Origin: a virus
DNA: 50,352 nucleotides
Virus record (IMG/VR): IMGVR_UViG_3300007351_000012
Span: 1 to 50,352 of that record
Direction: 5' to 3' (one strand)
Positions 8,067 to 15,474 of this stretch are shown piece by piece. How positions within the stretch are numbered: position 1 is the first letter of the stretch; each line of letters starts with the position of its first letter. The notes under the pieces are model-generated. The model was not told where the DNA came from and did not search any database. It saw only the letters and a list, made by a program, of their open reading frames with translations. A program made the translations under genes and the position numbers.

Positions 8067-8621
8067 TCAGGCAGCCAGCGCCGCCGACGCAAAGGTACAC
8101 AGCACGAAGGCGCTGTTGTTGGGGTCGACTCCCCGAATGTGAACCGCGTGGCGCGGATCGGTCCCGGTCGTGAGCGAATCCACGCACCAGTAGCCGTTGG
8201 CCTGCAAATTCAGGTCGTAGCGGGTGGCCGGCTCGACCAGGGTCTGGGTGAAGGTCTGGCCATCAAGCAAGGCGATGCGCCAGAGGTGGTTGCGCGGCCG
8301 GATGACCGCGACTTTGCCGTCGACCATCGGCGATCCGACGGCGGTCGTGACGGCAGAGGTCTGATTCTGGGGCGTGCCGCCCTCGTTGCCTTGGGTGGCG
8401 GTATTGGCCGTAGTCAGGTTGTGGCCGCGCTCGGCCGAGATGCCGTAGATCAGCTCGGAGCCGCCAAAATCATCGGACACCACCCGCGCGAAACCGTCGG
8501 AATCAATGAAGATCGGGACTCCGATCGCGAATGTCTCGGCGTCGTCCTCCGGGATCCTTTCGTGTTGTGGGAATCCGTCGCCTTCGCGGTACCACAGCTG
8601 AATCGGTGCAGCTGCCGCCAT
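8067..8621 (-). CDS. Putative capsid decoration (cement) protein
   Basis: 184 aa, beta-rich, without a signal or catalytic motif. It starts MAAAAPIQLWYREGDGFPQH behind a near-perfect AGGAGGT site, which suggests high expression. Position directly upstream of the major capsid gene, size and all-beta character fit head decoration proteins. No specific family is identified. Confidence 0.55.
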   Translation of the reverse strand: MAAAAPIQLWYREGDGFPQHERIPEDDAETFAIGVPIFIDSDGFARVVSDDFGGSELIYGISAERGHNLTTANTATQGNEGGTPQNQTSAVTTAVGSPMVDGKVAVIRPRNHLWRIALLDGQTFTQTLVEPATRYDLNLQANGYWCVDSLTTGTDPRHAVHIRGVDPNNSAFVLCTFASAALAA

Positions 8622-8634
8622 AGGGATTTACCTC

Positions 8635-9111
8635 CTAATCTCGTTGCTCCTGGCTGATCGTGATCGGGACGCCAGATTCCCGAGCAAATTGCTGTAAGGC
8701 CGGAGAAAATCCCGCCGGGGAGCTGCGGTCGTGCTCCAGGGCCTCGGCGGCCTCCAGAGTCTTGATGGCGTCGTAGATTTCGAGATCTACGTGCATCAGG
8801 ATGCCGTCCCCATGGCGGTGCGTCATGTCCTGCATGTGCCACTTGGTCATGGCTTTCGAGTTGCCGCCCGCGGCTTTGCCGTGCGGGGTTTTGACGATTT
8901 GGTACCCCATGCCCTCAAAATGCGTGATTAGATCCGGGTGGCACCAGATGTAGACTTTGCCGGTGTCCTTGTCGGCGACATCGCGGCCGTGGTGGGCTCG
9001 CAGCCTCGCGCGGTCCTGTTGGACGCGGCGCAGCAGCGCGACCTTGGCGTCGCGCTCTTTGTCGGCGGCGTCGGCGGGGGCGATTTCTTCGAGGGTGAGC
9101 TTTTCAGGCAT
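8635..9111 (-). CDS. Head-region protein, unknown (158 aa)
   Basis: Begins with a charged helix (residues 1-45, MPEKLTLEEIAPADAADKER) and continues with a small alpha/beta domain containing WHMQDMTHRHGDGILMHVDLEIYD. Histidine-rich motifs are visible but no metal enzyme can be assigned. It starts at the end of the scaffold gene. It could assist prohead assembly. Confidence 0.6.
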   Translation of the reverse strand: MPEKLTLEEIAPADAADKERDAKVALLRRVQQDRARLRAHHGRDVADKDTGKVYIWCHPDLITHFEGMGYQIVKTPHGKAAGGNSKAMTKWHMQDMTHRHGDGILMHVDLEIYDAIKTLEAAEALEHDRSSPAGFSPALQQFARESGVPITISQEQRD

Positions 9112-9948
9112 CTATTTCTCCACCGGCCTTGGCCGCTGCACGTCGGAATCGAATGTCATCAGCGGCACTTCCATGCCGTTGCGGACGACTCGGGCCTTGG
9201 CCCAGGCCGATTGCAGGATCTTGCGCCCGGTGCGGTCGGATTTCGAGCGCTGCTCGTCATAGAACTTCCGCCCGGCCTTGTAGCGGTCTTCCGAGATGCC
9301 GAAGATGTCGGCGGCGACCAGCTTCTCCTCGTCGTCGAGGGAATCTTTCGACGGCGCGGCGGGCTGACCGCGGAGCGAGGGGGCGGCGGGGCCGCCATTC
9401 TGCTTGGCTCTCCGCATGGCGTCGGTGATCTCCTGGGCGTGTTCGCCCTTGACGGCCTTGGCGGCGATCTTCCAGACTTCCGGATTGGTCTGATGGGGCT
9501 CGTAGCGCTGGCGGACGAAATCGGCGACCTCGGCCTCGTACATCTGGAACACCATGGGCTCGGCCCGCCGGGCCGATTCAATCGCCATTTCGCGGTCGCG
9601 GGGGAAATTCTGGGCGGCCTGCTGCTGGGCGAACTCGGCCAGCCGCCGCTGCATCGCGAAATCGTTCAGGGTGAGCAGCTTGGTGGGGTCCTGCCAGATT
9701 TGGTCGGTCAACTGCTGTTGCAAGGCCGCCTGATCCTGGGGCCTCGGGGCCTGCGGTTGCGCGACGGCCTGCTGGAGGGCCTGAAACCGTGCCGCCATGT
9801 CGCGCGCGGTCTGCTCGGCGGCGGCGACGCGGGTTTCCAGGGCCTTGTCGGGGGCCGGTTTGGGCTTCTCGGTGACTTCGGGGGCCGTTTCCTGGCCCTG
9901 TTCCGCGAAAAGTTCGGCTTGCTGGGTTTCTACCGGGTCATCTGCCAT
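9112..9948 (-). CDS. Scaffolding protein
   Basis: 278 aa from ATG 9948 (MADDPVETQQAELFAEQGQE). The protein is Gln/Ala/Glu-rich, largely helical and coiled-coil, with low hydrophobicity and a basic C-terminus; this is the usual make-up of internal scaffolds. It lies between portal and capsid genes, as in P22. The reading frame extends upstream to 10029, but only with a TTG start whose codons would run through a strong hairpin, so 9948 is preferred. No clear ribosome binding site is seen at 9948. Confidence 0.7.
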   Translation of the reverse strand: MADDPVETQQAELFAEQGQETAPEVTEKPKPAPDKALETRVAAAEQTARDMAARFQALQQAVAQPQAPRPQDQAALQQQLTDQIWQDPTKLLTLNDFAMQRRLAEFAQQQAAQNFPRDREMAIESARRAEPMVFQMYEAEVADFVRQRYEPHQTNPEVWKIAAKAVKGEHAQEITDAMRRAKQNGGPAAPSLRGQPAAPSKDSLDDEEKLVAADIFGISEDRYKAGRKFYDEQRSKSDRTGRKILQSAWAKARVVRNGMEVPLMTFDSDVQRPRPVEK

Positions 9949-9985
9949 GGTTTTCAAGGTGTTCGGGCGGGACAGCGCCAAAAGG

Positions 9986-10023
9986 AAAGGGCCTAACCCG
10001 GCCGAAACCGGATCAGGCCCTTT
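9986..10023 (-). promoter_or_regulatory. Strong hairpin ahead of the scaffold gene
   Basis: AAAGGGCCT (9986-9994) and AGGCCCTTT (10015-10023) form a perfect 9-bp stem. The loop contains a further CCGG/CCGG pairing. It ends 38 bp upstream of the scaffold ATG on the minus strand. It could act as an attenuator or RNA-processing signal separating portal from scaffold expression. Confidence 0.5.
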
Positions 10024-10093
10024 GTACAAAGCCCTTTAGGCGCCGTCCAGACCCGCGGGAGCTAGTCGCGGGCTGCCCGAGCGCAGCGAAATG

Positions 10094-10432
10094 TCAAACT
10101 TCTACTTCCTCAGCGTCTTCTGGGGGTAAGTTAACACTTTCCTTTAAGGATTGCAAATAAGCCTCTCTGGATTCGCGGCAAAACTCGGGATTCAGCCCGA
10201 AAATCGTGTCGAGCGCCATCTGGAACCCTTGGGCGGCGCGGATTTGGGCCTCGGGAGCCTTGACGGACCTTAAATTCCGTTGCGCGCGCGCGAAATCACT
10301 GGAACTGACCAGGAACCGGAGCAAGGCCGGCCATTCCCTGCATGAAACCAGGGCCGCCAATCGGTCCCATTCCTCCGCCGTTAGGGGCGGGTGGAGCCGG
10401 TTGCTGGGATTCTCGAAGGAGTCGTTCGACAT
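10094..10432 (-). CDS. Small head-region protein overlapping the portal 3' end
   Basis: 112 aa, helical, starting MSNDSFENPSNRLHPPLTAEEW and ending acidic (PPEDAEEVEV). It begins 137 bp inside the portal gene, in another frame. Both frames look protein-like: the portal C-terminus is Gly/Pro/Met-rich while this one is a balanced helical protein. A later internal start (MALDTIFGL) cannot be excluded. Function unknown. Confidence 0.6.
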   Translation of the reverse strand: MSNDSFENPSNRLHPPLTAEEWDRLAALVSCREWPALLRFLVSSSDFARAQRNLRSVKAPEAQIRAAQGFQMALDTIFGLNPEFCRESREAYLQSLKESVNLPPEDAEEVEV

Positions 10433-12182
10433 CGGGCAGTTTTCCTTCCAGGTGGAGCTGATCGAACTCTTTGGCGAGCGAAACGGCCATCTCGCGCTGC
10501 ATTTTCAGGATCGCCGGGATCAATTTCTGCATCAGGGGGTTCTTCATGGTCTGCACCTGTTGGGCCAGCGCCATGGTTTGCTGCGAGTACTGGCTCAGGA
10601 TCGACGCCATCTGGAGCAGGTTGGCCCGACTGACCTCTTTGTTGGCCCCCGGGTCCGACGCCTTGATCTCAAACGCCGAGCGGGCCATCCTGTCCGGGGT
10701 GGCGGAGGCGAAAAAGGCCCTGATTTTCTCCGCGATTCCGTCATCAAACATGGCGATCGTGGGGTCGTCAGGCCCCCAGACCCGTTGCATCCCGAAACAC
10801 GACTTGGCGATGCGGCCCGCGACTTGGCGGACATCCCGGATATTGGTGTTCTGGCGGGTGTTTTGCTCGCTCATGACGGCCATCGTGCCGCCGGTGCCGT
10901 AGATCCCGCGCTTGTTCGAGCCGCCTTGGGCGGCCCCCTGCATCGGCCCCGAGACTCCGACGAGGCGTTCATACAGCCCGTAGGCGTTGACTTCCTCGGT
11001 GATGGTCTCGTTGATGGCGCGGCCGAACTGGACGACGTCGAAATCGTCCATCTCGTCCACTTCCCAGACTTTTCCGGGGTAGCTATGGGTCGACGGCCCC
11101 GGGGACCGGACCCCGGCCTTCTTTTTGAACTGCGGGCCGTTGGCGATCGAGTTGTTGTCGCGGCGCTCGTTATGGATTTTCGAGACTTCTTCCTGGCCCT
11201 GAGCGAGCAGTTTCGCCATCGAGTCGCCCCAGAACAGGTCGTCATCGGGGAATGGCCGGTAATCAACGAACAACTCGACCCCCGGAGGGGTGGGGTCGAA
11301 GTAGATGTCCATCAGGCGGCCGGTATCGGGCTGGAGGGTGGCGACGATGGGGTAAAGTCTTGAGGGGTCCGAGGTCAGAGGGTATTCCAGGTAACACTCT
11401 ACGGCCTGAAATTCCCGGTAGTGGTAGTCGGCGACCCCGGCCTCTTGCTGCTGGCGGGCCTTTTTCATGTCGCGCGGCATCATCAGGGACGATTCGAGGT
11501 CTTGTTCCGACAGGCGCCAGGGATTCTCAGGGTCAAGCACCATTCGCTTGGCGTGCTCTTCGGTGTAGCGGATGATATGGAACTTGATCTCGAACTGGTC
11601 GATGGCATTGGCGGTGATCGGGTAGCCGTAAAAATCCTCGAACGGGACAGACATTGGCATCGGGCCGGAATAAATCGGCACGGGTTCCGACACCGGCTCG
11701 CCTTGCTCCCAGGAGGTGACGATTTCGCGTTCGCGCTCCAGCCACGGAATCTTGACGATGGCAGTGCCGTACTTGTTGCCGCGGAACATCATGTCGCGGC
11801 ACAGCTCGTAGAAGCGCCATTCCCGTTTGGCCTTGCGGTCGAGGTAGCTTTCCCCAGCCTCGCGCTGGTCGTTGGGGAAGCCCTCGACCACGATCAGGGG
11901 GTTGGTGGCGAAAATGATGTTGAGCGTGCGGGCGACGAAGGTGTCGATAAAGATTCGGATCAGGGGCACGACGATGTTGGAGGCGTTATAGAACGGGGTC
12001 GTGCGAACCTTTTCGACGGCCTCTGCCTTGTAAGCGGAGTTCCATTTAGCGTGACTTTTGCCAAGGTGCTCTTCGCGAGCCTCTTTCGCCCGCCGGAAGT
12101 GCTCGACCAGGTAGTCTTCAAGCTCGTCCCAGCGGGCGTCGCCGGGGGAAAGCGTTGGGCGGACTATCGTGGGGGCGGGCAT
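10296..12182 (-). CDS. Portal protein
   Basis: 628 aa, the usual size for podovirus portals. The N-terminal region (TTPFYNASNIVVPLIRIFIDTFVARTL, residues about 63-90; given here as a location) is the wing start seen in portal proteins. The middle carries LAQGQEEVSKIHNERRDNNS, and the C-terminal third is helical and Gln-rich (QYSQQTMALAQQVQTMKNP), as in barrel-type portals. ATG 12182 directly follows the stop of the small zinc-finger gene and is preceded by GGGAG. It forms the ring through which DNA is packaged by the terminase. Confidence 0.85.
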   Translation of the reverse strand: MPAPTIVRPTLSPGDARWDELEDYLVEHFRRAKEAREEHLGKSHAKWNSAYKAEAVEKVRTTPFYNASNIVVPLIRIFIDTFVARTLNIIFATNPLIVVEGFPNDQREAGESYLDRKAKREWRFYELCRDMMFRGNKYGTAIVKIPWLEREREIVTSWEQGEPVSEPVPIYSGPMPMSVPFEDFYGYPITANAIDQFEIKFHIIRYTEEHAKRMVLDPENPWRLSEQDLESSLMMPRDMKKARQQQEAGVADYHYREFQAVECYLEYPLTSDPSRLYPIVATLQPDTGRLMDIYFDPTPPGVELFVDYRPFPDDDLFWGDSMAKLLAQGQEEVSKIHNERRDNNSIANGPQFKKKAGVRSPGPSTHSYPGKVWEVDEMDDFDVVQFGRAINETITEEVNAYGLYERLVGVSGPMQGAAQGGSNKRGIYGTGGTMAVMSEQNTRQNTNIRDVRQVAGRIAKSCFGMQRVWGPDDPTIAMFDDGIAEKIRAFFASATPDRMARSAFEIKASDPGANKEVSRANLLQMASILSQYSQQTMALAQQVQTMKNPLMQKLIPAILKMQREMAVSLAKEFDQLHLEGKLPDVERLLRESQQPAPPAPNGGGMGPIGGPGFMQGMAGLAPVPGQFQ

Positions 12183-12350
12183 TTAGACTCCCTGCTCCCG
12201 TATCCTGCGCTGCTGGCGGCGGCACTTGCCGCTAGCGCAGTTACTACCAGGGAATTTACCGGGGCGTGCGAGCACGGGTCCGCCGCAGAAAGGGCACTTA
12301 TGAATTCCCTGCACATGGACCTGATTGCCCCAGAGGCTACGCACGCTCAT
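12183..12350 (-). CDS. Small zinc-finger protein upstream of portal
   Basis: From ATG 12350 the protein is 55 aa (MSVRSLWGNQVHVQGIHKCP). It has CPFCGG and a second Cys pair (NCASGKC) followed by a basic helix (RRQQRRIRE). A longer frame goes back to 12500, but it would run through a parS-like palindrome and a hairpin, so the shorter form is preferred. A GTG start further in is also possible. Probably DNA- or RNA-binding; role unknown. Confidence 0.5.
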   Translation of the reverse strand: MSVRSLWGNQVHVQGIHKCPFCGGPVLARPGKFPGSNCASGKCRRQQRRIREQGV

Positions 12351-12397
12351 ACCCCTGGCCGTTGCATCGCCGCCAATCGCTTTTTCGGAGCGTATAA

Positions 12398-12411
12398 GTT
12401 TCACGTGAAAC
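12398..12411. promoter_or_regulatory. parS: parS-like ParB binding site
   Basis: GTTTCACGTGAAAC is a perfect 14-bp palindrome identical to the core of the chromosomal parS consensus tGTTTCACGTGAAACa; only the outermost base on each side differs (A and C here). I found a single copy and no ParA or ParB gene in the window. The site lies in the gap between the portal operon and the HNH gene. Binding by a host ParB is inferred. Confidence 0.6.
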
Positions 12412-12424
12412 CTCAACTTAGGGA

Positions 12425-12461
12425 CCCCTGGAGCCGAATCCAAAGGACTTAGCCCCAGGGG
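12425..12461. repeat. Inverted repeat beside parS
   Basis: CCCCTGG (12425-12431) and CCAGGGG (12455-12461) form a 7-bp stem with a 23-nt loop, 14 bp from the parS-like site. It may be a terminator-type or structural element; no U-run is present on either strand. Confidence 0.35.
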
Positions 12462-12536
12462 AAGGCCCACAGCAAGGTATGCTGTCGGCAAGTGTAGCAC
12501 AGGGGGCGGGGGTAGCTGAAGAAAAGGGTCCAGGGA

Positions 12537-12560
12537 TTGTATTCAAGTGGTAGAATACAA
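12537..12560 (+). promoter_or_regulatory. Operator or hairpin over the HNH gene start region
   Basis: A perfect 8-bp inverted repeat TTGTATTC / GAATACAA has an 8-nt spacer that includes the -10-like TAGAAT (12551-12556). It ends five bases before ATG 12566. It could bind a repressor or fold in the mRNA just ahead of the AAAGG ribosome binding site, keeping the nuclease tightly controlled. Confidence 0.45.
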
Positions 12561-12565
12561 AGGCA

Positions 12566-12970
12566 ATGAGGCGCGATCGCAGACGTAAAGGGCTGGATCG
12601 AAAGTTTGCCGAGAAGGCAGCGCGCCTACAAAGCCTCCGTGAACGTTATCAGTCCCAGGCATCCACCCGGCGGGCGCTGGAGGTCAAGGCCCCAGCGAAG
12701 CCCAGATTCCGGCCCCTGTATGGCGGGGAATACGGGAAGTACCTCCTGACACCCCATTGGCGCGATCGCCGGGCCGAAGCCATCGCGGCGGCAGGGTTCA
12801 AGTGCCAGGAGTGCGGAGGGGCCGTGTCGAAGCTCGAAGTGCACCACAAAACGTATGTCAGGCTCGGGCGAGAACTACCGACAGACCTGGAGGTTTTATG
12901 TGCACCGTGTCACAAAAACCGCCACGGAATTCGCGTAACACCAAGAAGAATCAACAAGATTCATATGTAA
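12566..12970 (+). CDS. HNH endonuclease (zinc-ribbon type)
   Basis: 134 aa. A basic N-terminus (residues 1-60) leads into an HNH domain. CQECGG and CAPCHKNRH supply the four-Cys zinc site, and LEVHHKTYVRLGRELPTDLE carries the catalytic His pair and the conserved Asp. It is read against its neighbours, between the terminase small subunit and the portal zinc-finger gene, where HNH nucleases are common. It may help terminase cleavage as in HK97-type systems, or be a selfish free-standing gene; its separate promoter and orientation favour the latter. Confidence 0.8.
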   Translation: MRRDRRRKGLDRKFAEKAARLQSLRERYQSQASTRRALEVKAPAKPRFRPLYGGEYGKYLLTPHWRDRRAEAIAAAGFKCQECGGAVSKLEVHHKTYVRLGRELPTDLEVLCAPCHKNRHGIRVTPRRINKIHM

Positions 12971-13528
12971 CTGAAAACTGTTAATTACCGGTAACGTTAA
13001 CAGCCGTTGATTCTAAAGGGCCACTTGACAAGAACCGGGAAACTCTGTAAGCCTAAAGGCGTAATCACTGCGCCGATGGCCCCTTCCTATAGTCTGCCGA
13101 TGGCTTCGCAGGCACCGCTGCTCTCGCCCGGCCTCATAACTCAGCCCACCGACTCCCCCCGCGAGTTCCCCACCCCGCTCCCCTACGGACTCCTGCGCCG
13201 CTACCGGAAATTACGCCCGGCTCTACCCAGTGGATCGTGAAGTCCCCCAAAAATATGTGAGTTTGGTTGGAGGGGTAGCACGCGGGTACGAGCGAGTGCG
13301 ATTTTCAGGCCGCGAAAGGGGACCCGGAGGGACCCGTCGGGACGCCACCCAGAAATCCGCGCTAACGCCTTGATTCAGCGAGGGATGGGCGCGAAGTTGA
13401 CATAATGGTACTTACACGACCCTGGCAATAGAATCAACAACATGCAGGCTATCCCCAGCTAGCGCTGGGGGCACACGTCGCGCAAGTCCTTTGTTTATGG
13501 TCAATCGTGCTACGGGCATGGCGAGCGC
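12971..13528. other. Non-coding convergent region with palindromes
   Basis: No convincing gene in 558 bp. Near the left end two interleaved palindromes span 12978-13003: CTGTTAA and TTAACAG arms around TTACCGGTAA. The 8-mer GTTAACAG in it recurs in the regulator operator at 30055-30062. A TTGACA (13025-13030) has no good -10 partner. A perfect hairpin CCCCAGC-tagc-GCTGGGG lies at 13453-13470, between the convergent HNH and terminase transcripts, and could end one or both. Confidence 0.5.
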
Positions 13529-13903
13529 TCAGAGCAGGTAGGCCGGCAGGTTTTCAGGGGATGAGGCGCAGGGGCTAGCAACCTCCACAGCTAAACTCTG
13601 GCGTCGCTGTACGCTGACTTGATAGTCGCGCTCCACCTCATAGGCCCGTCCTGGGTAGTTCGGGCCGGAGCAGGCGGGGCAAGGCGCGGGCTGGTGGAAG
13701 GCAAGCCCTTCCCGGATATGCTTGGCTATCTCGGCCGCCATTGGCCCAGCGCCAGGCTTGGCCAGTTCGTCGAGTCTGTGGGCCGCCACTATTCGCATGA
13801 CTTTCGCTTCATCCGCCGTCATCATCCGGGCGTATTCCGCCGATAGTGTGCGTTCGTGCTCACGCTGGTAGTCCGGGTTATCCGCTGTCATCATCCTTGC
13901 CAC
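13529..13903 (-). CDS. Hypothetical protein downstream of terminase small subunit
   Basis: 124 aa. The N-terminal half is helical (MARMMTADNPDYQREHERTL) with MMTADEAKVMRIVAAH. CPACSG near residue 80 is a single zinc knuckle with no clear second pair. It overlaps the end of the upstream gene by 26 bp and shares its operon. Unknown function, perhaps a packaging accessory. Confidence 0.55.
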   Translation of the reverse strand: MARMMTADNPDYQREHERTLSAEYARMMTADEAKVMRIVAAHRLDELAKPGAGPMAAEIAKHIREGLAFHQPAPCPACSGPNYPGRAYEVERDYQVSVQRRQSLAVEVASPCASSPENLPAYLL

Positions 13904-14330
13904 CTTCGATCTGGCGAATCTCAGCTTCGGCGCCTTGGGCCATGAGGATCTGGGCGTGGCCGATGTTGAGCACTGGGCCTGAGCCGCGCACGGTCTTGTC
14001 CGCGTAGTGAGTGGAGCGGCGGTGCTTGAGGATATGGATCTGGGCGACTACGTTGCCGTGCGGGTCGCGGGGCGTGGGGAGCGTGGCGTTGTCGTAGTGG
14101 GCGGACTCGACGCGGTCGATCGCGCCCTCTTGGGCATGACGCCACATGCGTTCGAATCGCTGGCGGAAGCCGGGGTTATTATCCAGCAGGCTGTAGAGCT
14201 GCATGTAATTGAGCCCTGCCGCCTCGGCGCACTGAGTCTTGGTGAGTTTGGGGGACTCGGCCAGGGCCTCAAGAATACGCTCCTCGACCTCAAACCTCTC
14301 GTCTGGCGTCATCCTTAGCCCGCCTGGCAC
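13878..14330 (-). CDS. terS: Terminase small subunit
   Basis: 150 aa from GTG 14330, preceded at 4 nt by GGGGGAG; an internal ATG at 14312 lacks a spaced site. An N-terminal helix-turn-helix (KLTKTQCAEAAGLNYMQLYSLL, residues about 29-50) recognises DNA in such proteins. The middle segment ending HRRSTHYADK is a pattern I associate with small terminase subunits. It lies 2.9 kb from, and is divergent to, the large subunit. It would select phage DNA and regulate the motor. Confidence 0.6.
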   Translation of the reverse strand: MPGGLRMTPDERFEVEERILEALAESPKLTKTQCAEAAGLNYMQLYSLLDNNPGFRQRFERMWRHAQEGAIDRVESAHYDNATLPTPRDPHGNVVAQIHILKHRRSTHYADKTVRGSGPVLNIGHAQILMAQGAEAEIRQIEGGKDDDSG

Positions 14331-14351
14331 AATTCTCCCCCCTCCCCCAAA

Positions 14352-14360
14352 ATCATAGCA
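14352..14360 (-). promoter_or_regulatory. Extended -10 promoter for the leftward virion operon
   Basis: On the minus strand TGCTATGAT forms an extended -10 element (TGn plus TATGAT, 5/6 to consensus). No good -35 is visible, as is usual with extended -10 promoters. Predicted start near 14345 leaves a leader of about 15 nt containing the GGGGGAG site of GTG 14330. Confidence 0.45.
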
Positions 14361-14379
14361 TTACACCCCAGCGCCAAAC

Positions 14380-14411
14380 ATTTTCACGATTTCTCGTCGT
14401 GGGGTGAAAAT
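14380..14411. promoter_or_regulatory. Inverted-repeat operator in the divergent control region
   Basis: ATTTTCAC (14380-14387) and GTGAAAAT (14404-14411) form a perfect 8-bp inverted repeat with a 16-bp spacer, about three helical turns end to end. It lies between the leftward -10 and the rightward -35, so one bound regulator could control both arms. Confidence 0.5.
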
Positions 14412-14416
14412 AGGTG

Positions 14417-14444
14417 TTGACATAGTGGCGGCACTATGCATAAT
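14417..14444 (+). promoter_or_regulatory. Sigma-70 promoter with embedded operator
   Basis: TTGACA (14417-14422), a 16-bp spacer and CATAAT (14439-14444, 5/6) form a strong promoter about 45 bp upstream of ATG 14490. The spacer is almost entirely a perfect palindrome CATAGTG-gcgg-CACTATG (14421-14438), so a repressor bound there would block RNA polymerase directly. Confidence 0.65.
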
Positions 14445-14489
14445 TAGAGATGGGGCGATTCCCCAAAGCGAAACTGGAGGAAAATAGCG

Positions 14490-14747
14490 ATGACTGCCAG
14501 TGAATTGAAATACCAAGTTGAATCATCGGGTCGTGAATCTCACTTTTTCACCCGGCGGACCATGAAATTCTTTGGTGACACGATGCGCAACTATGGCGTG
14601 CGCGGCCCTGTCACCGTCGAAAACACGCTGGGCGAGAAATTCGAGTGCTACGAGCTGTATAGGCGCAATCCCGTCAAGCACGGGCTGCGAGAGTCGGCTT
14701 ACTTCGACGCTAAGACATTCGAGCGTGTTCACCCGAAACGCAGTTAG
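14490..14747 (+). CDS. Small conserved phage protein, first gene of rightward arm
   Basis: 85 aa, starting MTASELKYQVESSGRESHFF. The SHFF-R-TMKFFGDTMRNYGVR pattern occurs in small proteins of many phages and plasmids; the function is not known to me. ATG is preceded by GGAGG at 9 nt. It is the first gene behind the operator-controlled promoter, which suggests early or strongly regulated expression. Confidence 0.7.
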   Translation: MTASELKYQVESSGRESHFFTRRTMKFFGDTMRNYGVRGPVTVENTLGEKFECYELYRRNPVKHGLRESAYFDAKTFERVHPKRS

Positions 14748-14760
14748 TCAGAGTACTTCG

Positions 14761-14934
14761 ATGAAAAAAGTCTCAGCTCTCACCGCCGCCGCTCGCCTCA
14801 TGGCCAGCAAGCGCAAGCGCTCCGGGCCCTTGCCCACACCGCGATTCGCCTGCCTGGCCTGCGGGGCCAAACTCGGCGCGGCCCAGGTGAGGGTTCACAA
14901 GTGTACTAGAGGGAAAGACGATGCTGACAATTGA
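14761..14934 (+). CDS. Small zinc-knuckle protein (57 aa)
   Basis: MKKVSALTAAARLMASKRKR is followed by a Cys-containing module (CLACGAKLGAAQVRVHKC), probably half or all of a zinc ribbon. No good ribosome binding site is seen, so translation may be coupled to the preceding gene 13 bp away. It overlaps the next start by 14 bp. Confidence 0.5.
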   Translation: MKKVSALTAAARLMASKRKRSGPLPTPRFACLACGAKLGAAQVRVHKCTRGKDDADN

Positions 14935-15163
14935 ACGATTGACAAGTTTACAAGGCAACACGATGGCCGGTTTCTTCGTGCGCAATCGCGCTGGTAAGGC
15001 GATGGCGATTGGCGCGTTCGCTGGTCCGAATGGCTTTGTCATGCCCACGCGCAAGCGATACTGCCGCGATATCGACCTGTGCCGCGCCTTAGGCAAGCTA
15101 ACGGGCCTGCCGGTCAAGTGGAATCTCCACTGGGATCGAAAGCGGAAGCGCTTCGTGTCCTAG
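14921..15163 (+). CDS. Small basic hypothetical protein (80 aa)
   Basis: MLTIERLTSLQGNTMAGFFV is followed by a strongly basic C-terminal half (DRKRKRFVS end). GAGGGAAAG lies before the ATG. Small beta/basic proteins of this kind are frequent in early phage operons. Function unknown. Confidence 0.6.
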   Translation: MLTIERLTSLQGNTMAGFFVRNRAGKAMAIGAFAGPNGFVMPTRKRYCRDIDLCRALGKLTGLPVKWNLHWDRKRKRFVS

Positions 15164-15231
15164 CGCCCACTGAGAGCCCACGCCCCGCGCCTGGGCTCGA
15201 TTGTGGCCACTAGCCACGGGAGGAAAGAGCG

Positions 15232-15405
15232 ATGAGATACCAAGGAGTTGAGTACGTTGTTCTCGGGTCGCGCCTTGTCGCCGAGTCGGGGAATACGATC
15301 TACACGGTGCGGCGCAAGTCAGGCAAGAGGCTGTACGCCCTATTTGCTGGGCGTAACGGCGTGCTGTTCGGCCTGGTAGCCTTGCGCTGTCCGCAGGCCG
15401 CCTAA
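15232..15405 (+). CDS. Small hypothetical protein (57 aa)
   Basis: Translation of 15232-15405 gives MRYQGVEYVVLGSRLVAESG and ends LVALRCPQAA. The start has a clear GGGAGGAAA site seven bases upstream, and the frame fits its neighbours in spacing and codon use. Likely an all-beta small domain (EYVVLGSRLV, TIYTVRRKSGKRLY). Unknown function. Confidence 0.6.
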   Translation: MRYQGVEYVVLGSRLVAESGNTIYTVRRKSGKRLYALFAGRNGVLFGLVALRCPQAA

Positions 15406-15474
15406 GCCTTCCCTGAGGCCCGGCGGGTTCGCTCGTCGGGCCGATTGGGCAGACTTGCCCTTGGAGGAAAAGCG

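Noticed and set aside
9949-10029. Longer start of the scaffold gene (TTG 10029)
   Set aside because: It would code through a strong hairpin and has a poor start codon; ATG 9948 gives a typical acidic scaffold N-terminus.
13007-13240. 77-aa plus-strand frame in the 558-bp gap
   Set aside because: No ribosome binding site, Pro/Leu/Ser-rich low-information product, and the region contains palindromes instead.
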